Assembly: GCA_946699065.1 (NCBI GenBank)
Contig: CAMPDV010000536.1
Span: 62,001 to 126,000, forward strand
Source of the DNA: Loxodes magnus
Lineage: Eukaryota; Ciliophora; Karyorelictea; Loxodida; Loxodidae
Direction: 5' to 3'
DNA: 64,000 nucleotides
Below are positions 33,452 through 46,509 of this stretch, piece after piece; position 1 is the first letter of the stretch; every line of letters begins with the position of its first letter. The translations under genes and the position numbers were made by a program. The notes under the pieces were generated by a model. The model was not told the DNA's origin. It was given only the letters and a program-made list of their open reading frames with translations, and ran no database searches.

Positions 33452-36365
33452 TTTAATTTTAAGTATGCGTTTTCTCCTCATTAATTCCAAAGATATTTGT
33501 TTTACTCCAAAAGTTAGAAGCTTTTATATAAAAAAGGATATCGATAATACAAATGAAAAATTAAAATAATACTATTAAATAAACTATGAATTTCATTTAA
33601 ACTTAATCATTCGATTCTAGTTGAGAAAAAAGTTTGACCTGATACTGTGAATTAAGATTTTAGTCAAATTTTTCTTGAAATAAAAAAATGAGCAAAAAAT
33701 AACTTTTCGAACTTTATTAAACACCAGAATAATTTTTTAATAGAATATGACAATTTGAAATAACATAATTTAAAATATAGAAAAAATAGATTAATTTATT
33801 GTTGAAGAAATTTAATTTATTGGAAGATATTCGATAGAATTAAATTAATTGGAGCTTAAATTTTAAGTAATATAATTACGATATTAATAAGTTATTATGA
33901 CAAGAATTTAACAAATATAAGATAATATTTAATCTAAAAGAATATGATAAATATTATAAATAATACAATTTAATAATAAAATTATAACATAGAATAATGT
34001 ATTGAAACAATTAAAAACTAAACACAAAATTTCACTTTTAAAAATATTTAGAATCTAATAATAAAAATTATAAATAAATATGCATAAACAATAAAAATAA
34101 TAAGAAATGAAAATGCTATAAATATAGTGTGAAAGAATTATATAAATTAAACTATTTGATTTATAATTTTTATTAAAATAATAATATTTATATATAACTT
34201 AAAATTATTTAAAAATATGCTTAAAATGTTTAAAAATAAAGAAAATTATTTTTTAAGCTATTAAATATATTAAATAATTTTAACTATATTTTTTAAATAC
34301 GATACATAAATTATATAATTTCTTTAATTTCATATTATAGTTTAACATAATAAGATAGTTTTTATTAAATTTTTAATCATTTTACAAATTAAATATTTTA
34401 AATTTGATATCTAAATTCTTTTTAATTTATAAAGATTTTACTAAACTAAAGTTATATGAAAAATTAATTAAAACTATTTTATAAATATAAAAATATATTA
34501 TTTTAATATATAATAAGAAATTAAATATTTTTATAATAGATAAAAAGAATCTATTCATTATATAAAATTATTTATTATATTCTTTATTACTTTATAATTT
34601 CTTTGCTTAAATTTACTATCTATAAAATACATCTTTTTATAATGTAAAGGCTTTAAAATGCTATTCTCATTTATATTTTAATTTTTATATATATTTGAAA
34701 GTATGATAACCACTTGCTATAATATAATTAGAAAGAAATTCTCTTCGATAAAAGTATAAATATTACTTATCAACTTGATAGAGTTTTTAATTTATTACAA
34801 AATAGATTTTTATAATTAGTTTCGACAAAATTGTTTAAAAAATAAATGTTTATAGAAAGGGATATTTTAAACTAAAAATAAGAAGGGATATATACTCTAT
34901 TGATATAATTTATTTTATAAATAAATAATTTTTCCTTATGTACCTATTTTAAGTAAAAAAATAGCATTTTCCAGTCTGTTAAACCTAGAATTTGAAAACT
35001 TTGATTTTAATTATAATTAGTAGAATTGCATTAATTATTAAATACTAATTATTACTAATTATTTTTCTATGAAATTTAATATATAAAAATAATAAATATA
35101 CGTAAATAAATTATAAATAGTATTATAATAATATTATTTTCACTAATAATTAATAACTATAAATGAGTAAGTTTTTATAAAATTTAATTACCAGAAATAT
35201 TTAAAATATTTAAATAATATTAAATTTTAAATAAGCAAGAATAATATTCAAATTTATATAGTTTATATTTTATTAATACAAATTTATCAAAAACTTTAAT
35301 TTAATTTTATTTATTGTTCTTAGACAATCTTTAACTCTCCTTTTAATAAAAAATGGTTTTAATTTCATATTTTTTTATTTATAGGCATATTTGAATCAAT
35401 AAAATTAAAAATAAATATGTTTTTAATTCAAAATTTTAATTTATTTTGCTACTTTACTTAACATTTAAAGTTAGAATCTTAATATTGATATAAATTATAT
35501 TATTTTTAAAAACATTTAGTGGGATTTCATATTAAGTTTAGAAAATAAAAAATTAAATTATTTTTACTTATTTATTAAAAGTTTTCACTTAAGCAGAAGT
35601 AAATTTGAGATTAGTAAAATAATTAATACCTATACCATATATACATCCATAATCTATGAAAAATAGTAAAAATAAACTATCTTTGAATAGGCTGATTATA
35701 AAAATCTGAGAGTTAGAGAATTTTTTAACATTTTTAACATTTTTTATATTTTTGAAATTGAAATTGAAATTGAAAATTTCTAAGAATAATTATTTTTATG
35801 TTGAATTTCTATATTTAAAAGTCAATCGATGCTAGATTTGTAAGATTTTAATATTCTTTAATATTTATCTTTATCACAAATATTGTTAAATATAAAATTT
35901 TTAATTATTATTTTTTTAATTTTTAAGATAATTAATTAATACTTTATTTTTTTCTTTTAGTAATAATTTTAAATAATAATGAAGTTGATAGTATCAATTA
36001 AATAATTAGTAAATTTTATATTCATTTTTTATAGAAATATTTAATTTCTTAAGTTTCCCTTATAATTTTTCATTTAACTTTTAAAAATATTTTACTACAT
36101 TTCTAAGGTTAAAATAGAGATTACATAATTTATTATATGTTTTATCTAAACATTAGTAAATATTTAAAATATTTATTTATAATATCATTTAGAATTATAA
36201 ATTTTCTTAATATTTTTTAAATTATATTTAGCTGATGTTTTTGCATTTACTTTGGTTTTTTATAAAATATTAATAGATTTTATATAATAAATTATTTTAA
36301 ATTTTTATTAAACAAATAGAAAAATATTAATTTTCCTTATTTTAATTTAAAATATTATTCTTCAT
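33452..36365. other. Long AT-rich region unique to unit 2
   Basis: Almost pure A/T with no frame I can support. The only tandem structure is a short GAAATT-type repeat (about four copies at 35750-35780). With 36366-37320 it forms the roughly 4 kb segment absent from unit 1. Confidence 0.6.
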
Positions 36366-36640
36366 TAATAAGAAATGCAACCACAGCTTTATTAAATATT
36401 TTATCTAGAGGAAAAGAAAATTTCTTATTAGTCTCTAATTAAGCCTATCTTTAACTAGTTAAAGGACTTAGAATATTTGCAAGTACAGTTAAAGTAAAAA
36501 GGAATTTTCTTTTAAGATTTTATGAATTAGTATTACTAAATAAGTTAGTAAAGGAGGCTATAATATATTAAACTCTTGATTTTAAGATAAATAGAGAATT
36601 TTAGATATATGAATAATTGACTCTATTGAAGATTTAAATT
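36366..36640 (+). pseudogene. Short protein-like fragment, unknown
   Basis: A plus-strand frame reads NATTALLNILSRGKENF, LLVSNQAYLQLVKGLRIF and KVKRNFLLRFYELVLLNKL, helix-like and of better composition than its surroundings. There is no start codon in frame and the quality falls off after about 36640. It is probably a gene remnant; I cannot name it. Confidence 0.3.
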
Positions 36641-38424
36641 AGCTTTTCTTTATTTAATTATATAAAAGAATAATGTTTTCTCTTTACTATTTATTTTAGT
36701 ACATATAATTACCTAAATGTTTTATAGAACTAGTATAATACTTTAAATTTAATATATTCTTATAATCACTAAAATAAACTTAGATAAATTAAGACTAAAT
36801 ATTTTACAAAATGTATCTTTTTGTCAGTTTTCCAAACAAAAGTTAATTACAAAAGATAGTTAATAAAAAGGAATATATAAATATAATTTAAATTTAGGAA
36901 AATTATAAATAATCTAAAATTCAAACTTATTTTAATGTCTCAGCTTCAAATATTTCTATAACTATCTATATCATCTTTTTAGGTTTAAATCTTTTGTAAT
37001 AAGATTAATAAATGAGGATGTGCTATAAAGCAAAACATGCAGAATTGTTGATTAGGAACAGAAAGATATAGAATAATAATAGACTAATAAATGTATTAAG
37101 AGTAAATAATAATTTATTAGATTAGTTTTAAATAACTTATATTAGCTAATCTAATACTTATATTATCTCATGCTTATTACAAAGAAACATATTATGTTAA
37201 GTTTACTCTTTCTATTAATTCAGAAAATAATAATAGAAGATATTAAAAATATGCTTTCTTTCTTAAAAGCTTATAATTTTCTTAATATCAAACAAATAAT
37301 TTTAAGAAAGAGAGTATTAATAGTGGTAACAATATAATTTCTATTTGTATATAATAATAGAATAAAGTTTTTATCTTTAAATAATCTAGAATAATTTAGG
37401 TATTATTAATTAGAAATGATAATTACAAAAATAACATAAATAATAAATATAATATTAGTTTGCTATAAAAGAGAAAGTTATCTAAATGTATTAATTATAA
37501 CTAATTTAATATCTAAATTAAAGAGAAATTAATTAATAACTAATAAAGCTAAAAGGATAAAATATTAAGTATTTAATAGACATAATTAAACATATTAAAG
37601 CTTATTTTAATAATAAAATTAAATATTACTATTTAATAATTGTAAGATAAAATTAGTGATACACCATTTATAGCTAGTTTAAATATTTACTTTCTACTAC
37701 TTATATTTATTACATTTATATATTTTGCTTAGAATCAACATTATAATAAATTATATTAGTTTATTATTATAAGAGAGACCTTTTATAAATAAAAAGTTTT
37801 AATTAAATAGTAGTAAGAAAGTGGACAATTAAAAGAGTTTATCTTATAAATTCTAAAAATACTTTGTTTTAAATAATTTGATGTTTTTTAATATTTATTC
37901 AAACTAATTAATAAGAAACTTATTTTATTTACTTTTTTTTAATTAGTAAATAGCTTAAAGAAATAATTTTTTTGATTAAATGTAAGTGAAAAATAATAAT
38001 TAATAACAGTAGATTTAAAAGAATTGTAATATTTTATTTATCATTTAAATTAGTTTACAAAGAAATAAGGTTTTTTTATTAAGAGTCTTTGATTTAAAGC
38101 ACAAATAAGTAGTAACTAATAAATGCATATTAAAGTTATTATAATAAGGATATAAATTCTTCATTATAAACTTTTGATATAATAAATTATCCTTTCATTT
38201 AAAAGTAAAAAGATATAAAATAATTAAAATTATAAAAGTTTGTACACTATTGTTTATTATCTTGTCTTGTTTTAAGACAAAAATAGAAAAATCAATGTTT
38301 TAGAAGATATTTAAAAGTATGCTTAATAAATAATTTAATTGTTTAATTGTATTGAAATTAAGTAAGTAAAATTTATATAGTTATTTTAATTAAATAGTTA
38401 TTGAATTAAGTTATAAAAATTAAA
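36641..38424. other. AT-rich region upstream of WD40 gene 2
   Basis: No gene recognised. From about 37325 it matches the region upstream of WD40 gene 1. Confidence 0.6.
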
Positions 38425-39508
38425 ATGGTGAAAAAAGAAACGGAGAAAAAAGAAAAGCAATTTACTAAAAGTATTTTTTTAAGAAAACTCTTAAGAGCGA
38501 GAAGCCACATACTAGGGAAAATATCTCTACTTCATTTTAAGTATGAAATTCTGCCTAACTTATGCTACTAAAAGTTAATAAGCAAGATCAGTTATGACCA
38601 AAGTAAAGGTATTTCTTTAATATTTTTTAGACTAAGTCATTAATAGCACTTCAGATGTTTTATCGGCAGCCATATCAAGTGACCTGAATTGAATTGTATC
38701 AGGTTTACGAACTCCTGAAAATTCTATAAAGATCTGGAATTTCCAGACAGGTGCTCTCATAAGAACTATAACAGGACATACTTCCTCAGTTAACTCGGTA
38801 GTAATCTCCTCAGACTCTAGCTATATAGTATCAGGATATGGTGATTCAACCATCAAGATCTGAAACTTATAGACTGGTGCTATCCTAAGAACTATAACGG
38901 GACATACTTCTAGAGTTAGATCGGTAGTAATCTCCTATGACTCTAGCTATATTGTATCGGGATCTTACGATAACACTATAAAGATCTGAAATTTCCTCAA
39001 TGGTGATCTCCAAAGAACTTTGTCTGGACATACTGATATAGTTATATCGGTAATAATCTCCTATGACTCTAGATATATTATATCGGGATCTTGGGATACA
39101 ACAATAAAGATTTGGGATTTCTAGACAGGTCAGCTTGTGCGAACTCTTACTGGGCATTCAGACTGAGTTTCATCGGTGATAATGTCTAAGGATAATAGGT
39201 ATATAATATCAGGTTCTGTTGACAGTACTATTAAGATATGGGACTTCTCTTCTGGTTAGTGTATTCGTACTCTTCAAGGTCATACAAGGGGTGTATCAAG
39301 TATTCAGTTAAGTGTTGATTCAAGTGTTATCTTTTCTGGTTCAAATGATAAAACAATCAAGATCTGGAACTTTGATAAGGGTGAGTGTATATAGACTTTG
39401 TAAGGGCATACAGATGGAATATATTCTATAGCATTGAGTGTTGATAATAGATGGTTGGTATCGGGAGGATGGGACAGGACAATAAGAAAGTGGAGAGTTT
39501 CGAGTTGA
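38425..39508 (+). CDS. WD40 repeat protein 2 (seven-blade propeller, one 22-nt intron)
   Basis: The CDS is 38425-38608 joined to 38631-39508, 353 residues. The N-terminus is almost identical to WD40 protein 1, then diverges at the first blade (QVINSTSDVLSAAISS). TGA is read as Trp at 38690, 38861, 38987 and 39164; the last lies in the variable stretch GHSDWVSS. The stop is TGA 39506 after RKWRVSS. Compared with protein 1, blades 4 to 7 differ almost only after GH(T/S) and after SG: SGD/SWD, SDD/SVD, SYD/SND and GLD/GWD. All other framework codons are nearly unchanged. It sits directly upstream of satellite block 3. Confidence 0.92.
38609..38630 (+). other. 22-nt intron in WD40 gene 2
   Basis: Identical in sequence and position to the intron of WD40 gene 1. 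Confidence 0.85.
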
Positions 39509-39984
39509 GTAACTTATGATTTGACTTAATTAAATTTTACGATTAAAGATATAAGATATTGGTAATGTATTTAAATGAATGTTTAATGTTAATAATGTTT
39601 TTAGTTATATGAAGTTTTTTAATTTATTAATTAAAAATTTGTTATATTGTTAAATATTATTGGTTTAAAAAAAAGGTTGAGTGATAGGTTATAGAAATTA
39701 GTGAGGTATGTTGATTTAAAGTGGTAATGTTTAAAAATATTTAAAATATAATTTTGTTAAATGAAAGAATGAAATAAATTTAAGTTTAAATTTATGCTAT
39801 AAAATTTTATGGATTAATTTTTAGATTTAGTAAAAATTTCAAGTTGAGTATAAATTTTCATTTTTTTTGTGAAGTGGTTAAAATATTATTTATAAGGTTA
39901 AAGTAAGTAAATAATCTTGATTATAATTTAAAAAATTTAATTAAGTATTTATTTTAAATTAAATTAAATTTTGTTTTTTTATTA
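39509..39984. other. 3' flank of WD40 gene 2
   Basis: AT-rich, matching 17383-17883 with fewer AAATT repeats. No gene. Confidence 0.7.
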
Positions 39985-42900
39985 TTAAATATTATTATTA
40001 TTAATTATTAATTATTTATTGATATTATAAAATTTTAATATTTAAGTTTAATATTTTTTGTTTCCGATTGGATTATAAAATTTTCTGAAATTAAGTTTTT
40101 TATTTATCATTATTTTTTCGATTTTAGAGTTTAAATTTTATGAAAATAAAAAATTTGTTTTTTTGCTCAGCGTTTTACACTACCAAAGATATCTGGGACG
40201 GAATAAATTTAATTATTTTGGGATAAAAAAATCTAAATAGGAATAAATTTTTTTATTTCAGGATAAAAAATTCTAAATAGGAATAAATTTTTTTATTTTG
40301 GGATAAAAAAATCTAAATAGGAATAAATTTTTTTATTTTGGGATAAAAAATTCATTATAGGAATAAAAATTTTGAAAGTAATTTTAAAAAAAGTTTTTAA
40401 AACTTCTTAGAAAAGCGTTTCTAAAATAATTTCGAAAATAATTATCTAAAATCGTTTTTGAAATTAAATTTGGAAATTAATTTTAAAAATCTTTAAATTT
40501 ATTTTAAGGAATTTTTTTGAAAACTTTTTTTGATAAATATTTCTGGGACGGGATACATTTTTTTAATATGTAAAAAAGGTTTTTTTTTATAAATAGACTT
40601 AAAACTAAAAAAATTTTGAATTTTTGGGATGGTAATTTAATTTTTTAAGTTATATGTTAATAAATTTATTTAAATTTGTTTATTCTTGTGTTTAAGTTCA
40701 ATAATAAATTTTTATTTTAATATGTTTCGTTTCCGATTGGATTATAAAATTTTTTGATATTAAGTTTTTTATTTATCATTATCTTTCAATTTTAGAGTTT
40801 AAATTTCATGAAAATAAAAATTTTGTTTTTTTGCTCAGCGTTTTACACTACCAAAGATATCTGGGACGGAATAAATTTAATTATTTTGGGATAAAAAATT
40901 CTAAATAGGAATAAATTTTTTTATTTCAGGATAAAAAATTCTAAATAGGAATAAATTTTTTTATTTTGGGATAAAAAATTCTAAATAGGAATAAATTTTT
41001 TTATTTTGGGATAAAAAAATCTAAATAGGAATAAATTTTTTTATTTTGGGATAAAAAATTCATTATAGGAATAAAAATTTTGAAAGTAATTTTAAAAAAA
41101 GTTTTTAAAACTTCTTAGAAAAGCGTTTCTAAAATAATTTCGAAAATAATTATCTAAAATCGTTTTTGAAATTAAATTTGGAAATTAATTTTAAAAATCT
41201 TTAAATTTATTTTAAGGAATTTTTTTGAAAACTTTTTTTGATAAATATTTCTGGGACGGGATACATTTTTTTAATATGTAAAAAAGGTTTTTTTTTATAA
41301 ATAGACTTAAAACTAAAAAAATTTTGAATTTTTGGGATGGTAATTTAGTTTTTTAAGTTATATGTTAATAAATTTATTTAAATTTGTTTATTCTTGTGTT
41401 TAAGTTCAATAATAAATTTTTATTTTAATATGTTTCGTTTCCGATTGGATTATAAAATTTTCTGAAATTAAGTTTTTTATTTATCATTATCTTTCAATTT
41501 TAGAGTTTAAATTTCATGAAAATAAAAATTTTGTTTTTTTGCTCAGCGTTTTACACTACCAAAAATATCTGGGACGGAATAAATTTAATTATTTTGGGAT
41601 AAAAAAATCTAAATAGGAATAAATTTTTTTATTTTGGGATAAAAAATTCATTATAGGAATAAAAATTTTGAAAGTAATTTTAAAAAAAGTTTTTAAAACT
41701 TCTTAGAAAAGCGTTTCTAAAATAATTTCGAAAATAATTATCTAAAATCGTTTTTGAAATTAAATTTGGAAATTAATTTTAAAAATCTTTAAATTTATTT
41801 TAAGTAATTTTTTTGAAAACTTTTTTTGATAAATATTTCTGGGACGGGATACATTTTTTTAATATGTAAAAAAGGTTTTTTTTTATAAATAGACTTAAAA
41901 CTAAAAAAATTTTGAATTTTTGGGATGGTAATTTAGTTTTTTAAGTTATATGTTAATAAATTTATTTAAATTTGTTTATTCTTGTGTTTAAGTTCAATAA
42001 TAAATTTTTATTTTAATATGTTTCGTTTCCGATTGGATTATAAAATTTTCTGAAATTAAGTTTTTTATTTATCATTATCTTTCAATTTTAGAGTTTAAAT
42101 TTCATGAAAATAAAAATTTTGTTTTTTTGCTCAGCGTTTTACACTACCAAAAATATCTGGGACGGAATAAATTTAATTATTTTGGGATAAAAAATTCTAA
42201 ATAGGAATAAATTTAATTATTTTGGGATAAAAAATTCTAAATAGGAATAAATTTTTTTATTTCAGGATAAAAAATTCTAAATAGGAATAAATTTTTTTAT
42301 TTTGGGATAAAAAAATCTAAATAGGAATAAATTTTTTTATTTTGGGATAAAAAATTCATTATAGGAATAAAAATTTTGAAAGTAATTTTAAAAAAAGTTT
42401 TTAAAACTTCTTAGAAAAGCGTTTCTAAAATAATTTCGAAAATAATTATCTAAAATCGTTTTTGAAATTAAATTTGGAAATTAATTTTAAAAATCTTTAA
42501 ATTTATTTTAAGGAATTTTTTTGAAAACTTTTTTTGATAAATATTTCTGGGACGGGATACATTTTTTTAATATGTAAAAAAGGTTTTTTTTTATAAATAG
42601 ACTTAAAACTAAAAAAATTTTGAATTTTTGGGATGGTAATTTAGTTTTTTAAGTTATATGTTAATAAATTTATTTAAATTTGTTTATTCTTGTGTTTAAG
42701 TTCAATAATAAATTTTTATTTTAATATGTTTCGTTTCCGATTGGATTATAAAATTTTCTGAAATTAAGTTTTTTATTTATCATTATCTTTCAATTTTAGA
42801 GTTTAAATTTCATGAAAATAAAAATTTTGTTTTTTTGCTCAGCGTTTTACACTACCAAAAATATCTGGGACGGAATAAATTTAATTATTTTGGGATAAAA

Positions 42901-44180
42901 AAATCTAAATAGGAATAAATTTAATTATTTTGGGATAAAAAATTCTAAATAGGAATAAATTTTTTTATTTCAGGATAAAAAATTCTAAATAGGAATAAAT
43001 TTTTTTATTTTGGGATAAAAAAATCTAAATAGGAATAAATTTTTTTATTTTGGGATAAAAAATTCATTATAGGAATAAAAATTTTGAAAGTAATTTTAAA
43101 AAAAGTTTTTAAAACTTCTTAGAAAAGCGTTTCTAAAATAATTTCGAAAATAATTATCTAAAATCGTTTTTGAAATTAAATTTGGAAATTAATTTTAAAA
43201 ATCTTTAAATTTATTTTAAGGAATTTTTTTGAAAACTTTTTTTGATAAATATTTCTGGGACGGGATACATTTTTTTAATATGTAAAAAAGGTTTTTTTTT
43301 ATAAATAGACTTAAAACTAAAAAAATTTTGAATTTTTGGATGGTAATTTAGTTTTTTAAGTTATATGTTAATAAATTTATTTAAATTTGTTTATTCTTGT
43401 GTTTAAGTTCAATAATAAATTTTTATTTTAATATGTTTCGTTTCCGATTGGATTATAAAATTTTTTGATATTAAGTTTTTTATTTATCATTATCTTTCAA
43501 TTTTAGAGCTTAAATTTCATGAAAATAAAAATTTTGTTTTTTTGCTCAGCGTTTTACACTACCAAAGATTTTCGGCACGGAATAAATTTAATTATTTCGG
43601 GATAAAAATTTTAAAATAGGAATAAAATTTCAAGAAAAAATTCCAAATATAAAAAATTTTTGAGAAAAAATAGGAATTAAAAAAAATTTTATATTAAAAT
43701 AGAATTTGGAAATTTTTTTTGTAGAAATGGTCTTTTGTAAAAATTAAAAAAAAAAATTTGTTTTTAAGAAAATTTATTGTAAAATTTTAAACAAAACTTT
43801 TTTTCTTTTTTATTTAAAAGTATATTTTTGATAAGGTTAATTATGTTTGAAATTATAAAAAAAATTTATTGTTTATGCTTTGGAAAAAATACAATTTTTA
43901 ATTTTGAACATCTTTTCTAGTAAATGAAAAAATTTGTTTTAAAATTTTTAATATTATATGAATTTACTTAAATCAAAAGGATCTCAAGAAAAAAGGAGAT
44001 ATAATAAAATAACCATGAAATCGTGAAAAAATTATCCTTTTTTCGCTCTGAGTTATACGCTACAAAAGAATTTCGGGTGGATAAATCCTTTTCTTAAAGG
44101 ATAGAATTTTAAAAGATTTGAAAAGTTTTTTAAATGACTTTTAAGAAGTAAAGATAAAAAAATAAATTACAATTTTTGAA
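39985..44180 (+). repeat. Expanded satellite-like array, block 3 (six units)
   Basis: Unit starts (TTTCCGATTGG) fall at about 40061, 40731, 41438, 42026, 42734 and 43441, giving spacings of roughly 670, 707, 588, 708 and 707. The first five share the TATCTGGGACGG core; the last is the diverged TTTTCGGCACGG type that also ends blocks 1 and 2. Inside each unit a step of about 37 bp (GGAATAAATTT...GGGATAAAAAA) is repeated two to six times, which explains the length differences. A diverged third-type core follows at about 44045. Neighbouring units are nearly identical, so the expansion is recent. Confidence 0.85.
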
Positions 44181-45417
44181 GAAACAAAATCAGTAAAATT
44201 TTTTTTTATAAGAGGGCTTAAAACTATTTTTTTAATGGATATTGTAAATTTTTAAAAATAACTAATCTAAAAAGAGCTAAAAAATCTCTTTATAAAAATA
44301 TGATCAATCAAATAAAAAAAATGAGGTAAATACATCTGTAATAATAAATTTTATGCCAATTTACAAAGAGTCTAAAAAAAGTAATTAAACAAGGATCCAA
44401 ATAATATATCTAACCTAACTATATAAAATAAAGAAACAAAAATTTATTAATCAAGTTTAAAAATATTCTGCTTTATTATAATAATTATAAAAATATTAAA
44501 AATTTAAGATTAGTAAAAGAGTTTTTAAAAGAGCTTATTACGACTAACTATCTGTTTTTAGTTTGCGAAAAGATGTTAATTTAGAAGAGGAAAACAAGTT
44601 TTTAAGAAAAATTGCTATATTAAGTATTTTTTCTCTTTAAAATTTTTCTCATTCTGTAATATTAAAAGAAAAGCTTTAAAGATAAACTTTCTGATTATAA
44701 GCAACTTAAGCATATCTACTGTGCATGTAGAAAATCGATTTTATTTATTAATCTTAAAATTTGAATTTCTAATGAAGCTATTTTATTAAAGCTGAAAGCT
44801 TTTTTAAAAAATTGATTGATTATTTATCATATAAAAAGCATTTGCTAGTAAACTATATAAATAATTTGAATATATGCAAAATTATAAAAATCTTCACTTT
44901 CTTGTAAATTATCTTATATTCCATCTAAAATAAGAATAAAATTATATTCTAATATTAAATAATAAGAATTACCAAAATGAAAGTGTAAATAATTAAGAAA
45001 TCAATATACCTTCATTATATCAAAAAAGGTTAAAAGAAAAGCTTTAATTTTTTGTATTAATTAAAATAATATACAAAGTGTAAGTTAATAACTATTATAA
45101 TTATATCTATAAAAAATGGGAAATATTTCGTACAATATAAAAAGAAACATATATAGCATAATAAAAAGCAAAGTTTCTACTAAGCCAATAATGCTAATAG
45201 TACACAATTTCATAAACAACCTTAATAATGAGCTATTTTTGTTATATGCTAAATTATTAGACAACTAAATTATAATTTTTAATTTCACATTCCTTTAATA
45301 AATGTTTGGTTATTATACAATATAGTAATTTTTAATTTAAGATACTAAATATTCAAAACATAATAATATTTAAAGTGATTTAATAAATTAAATTTAATTT
45401 AACTAAAAAAATTTGTG
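44181..45417. other. AT-rich spacer, no gene recognised
   Basis: Third copy of 1431-2640. Nothing supportable. Confidence 0.6.
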
Positions 45418-45418
45418 G

Positions 45419-45458
45419 TACCTTCAATTTTCAGAATATGTTCTTCCAATTGAAGGTA
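45419..45458 (-). other. LINE 3' stem-loop, unit 3
   Basis: Same perfect 11-bp stem as in units 1 and 2. Confidence 0.6.
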
Positions 45459-45464
45459 TTATAT

Positions 45465-46200
45465 TGTTTTTAAATGTTATTATATATCAAGTTTATTGCT
45501 CTTCAGAACTAATTTTCTAGTTTAGGTTTTTTTTCTTCTGAGTATCTCCTTTCTTGTTCATTTTCAAGCTAACTTTCATTTTTTTCTATTTTCTGTTGTC
45601 AATCTTCTTCTTCTTCATCTTCGCTATCGTTTTCCTCTTCGTTCCAATCTTCTTCTTCCTCATCATTTTTCATCTAATTTTGTTGGACATCTTATTCTTT
45701 GTTTTCTTGATTTTATTATTCTTCATTCTCTTCATTAAAATTTTCTATTCTTAGATTTGCTTCTTTTTATTATTTCTCGTATTGCTCTTCTTCTTTCTCT
45801 TGCTATAGAATTTCTTGCCTCCTTTTGATAAACATTTGAATGAATATTTTTATTTATTCATCCACCATTTCTATTTTTTTCTTAGGAAAAGAGTTTATAT
45901 ATAGTTAATCGTAATTTATTAGTTTCAAAATATCACATTAACCAATTTTGGAGACCAATCATTCTCTTATATCAATGTAATATATACATTCCATTACATG
46001 TTGGAGAGTGTCATATTCTCCGCATATACAAAAAGGATTTTCAATAATATAATTTCGATCTTTCAGAGTCTTTCGAAATGCGTAAGATTGGTTTCTAATC
46101 TTATAGATGCAAATTATTTCTTTCAAATATTTTTTGTTTAATTTCGTGTATGTTATTTTGGGGAATTATCTTAGGTTTTAAAATTGTTCTGTAGTGGTTT
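45465..46200 (-). mobile_element. LINE ORF2 C-terminal end, unit 3
   Basis: Third copy of the minus-strand fragment, with the knuckle and the acidic tail conserved. Confidence 0.75.
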
Positions 46201-46509
46201 AATAAATATGATTTTTAAAAGATTAAACACTTATTTTAATTTAAAATATCTTATCAAGAAATTAAATTAAAATGTTTTCATATTCATTTTCTAATTAAAT
46301 AGTCATTATTTATTGTTTATTTATCTATTTTATTAATGTTTTAAAGATTGTAATTATATTTATTCATAAAGTATGATATCAACTGAAAATTGCTAGATTA
46401 TTTAAAGATAAAAACTTAATTCTTAAAACAATTCTTTTATAAAATAAACAGTGATAAGATGATATTATAGCTTAAAAAGAAAATTTTTTCTGCAAATTGA
46501 TTTATAAAA

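Larger units (their letters stand above)
17884..39984. repeat. Segmental tandem repeat, unit 2 (longest copy)
   Basis: This is the second head-to-tail copy, about 22.1 kb against 17.9 kb for unit 1. It is the only unit that keeps the reverse transcriptase core (about 22686-23088), the C-terminal end of gene B (to 33451) and the following roughly 4 kb AT-rich stretch (33452-37320). This suggests it is closest to the ancestral arrangement. It lacks a short segment around 28235 that unit 1 has, and that gap cuts a tRNA-like structure. Confidence 0.9.

Noticed and set aside
39985..44180. CRISPR-like array
   Set aside because: The repeats are 0.6-0.7 kb with nested AT-rich steps and no unique spacers between short direct repeats; there are no cas genes.
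45554..45754. Plus-strand hydrophobic small ORF rich in Phe, Leu and Ile
   Set aside because: It is the antisense of the Glu/Asp/Lys-rich LINE tail on the minus strand.
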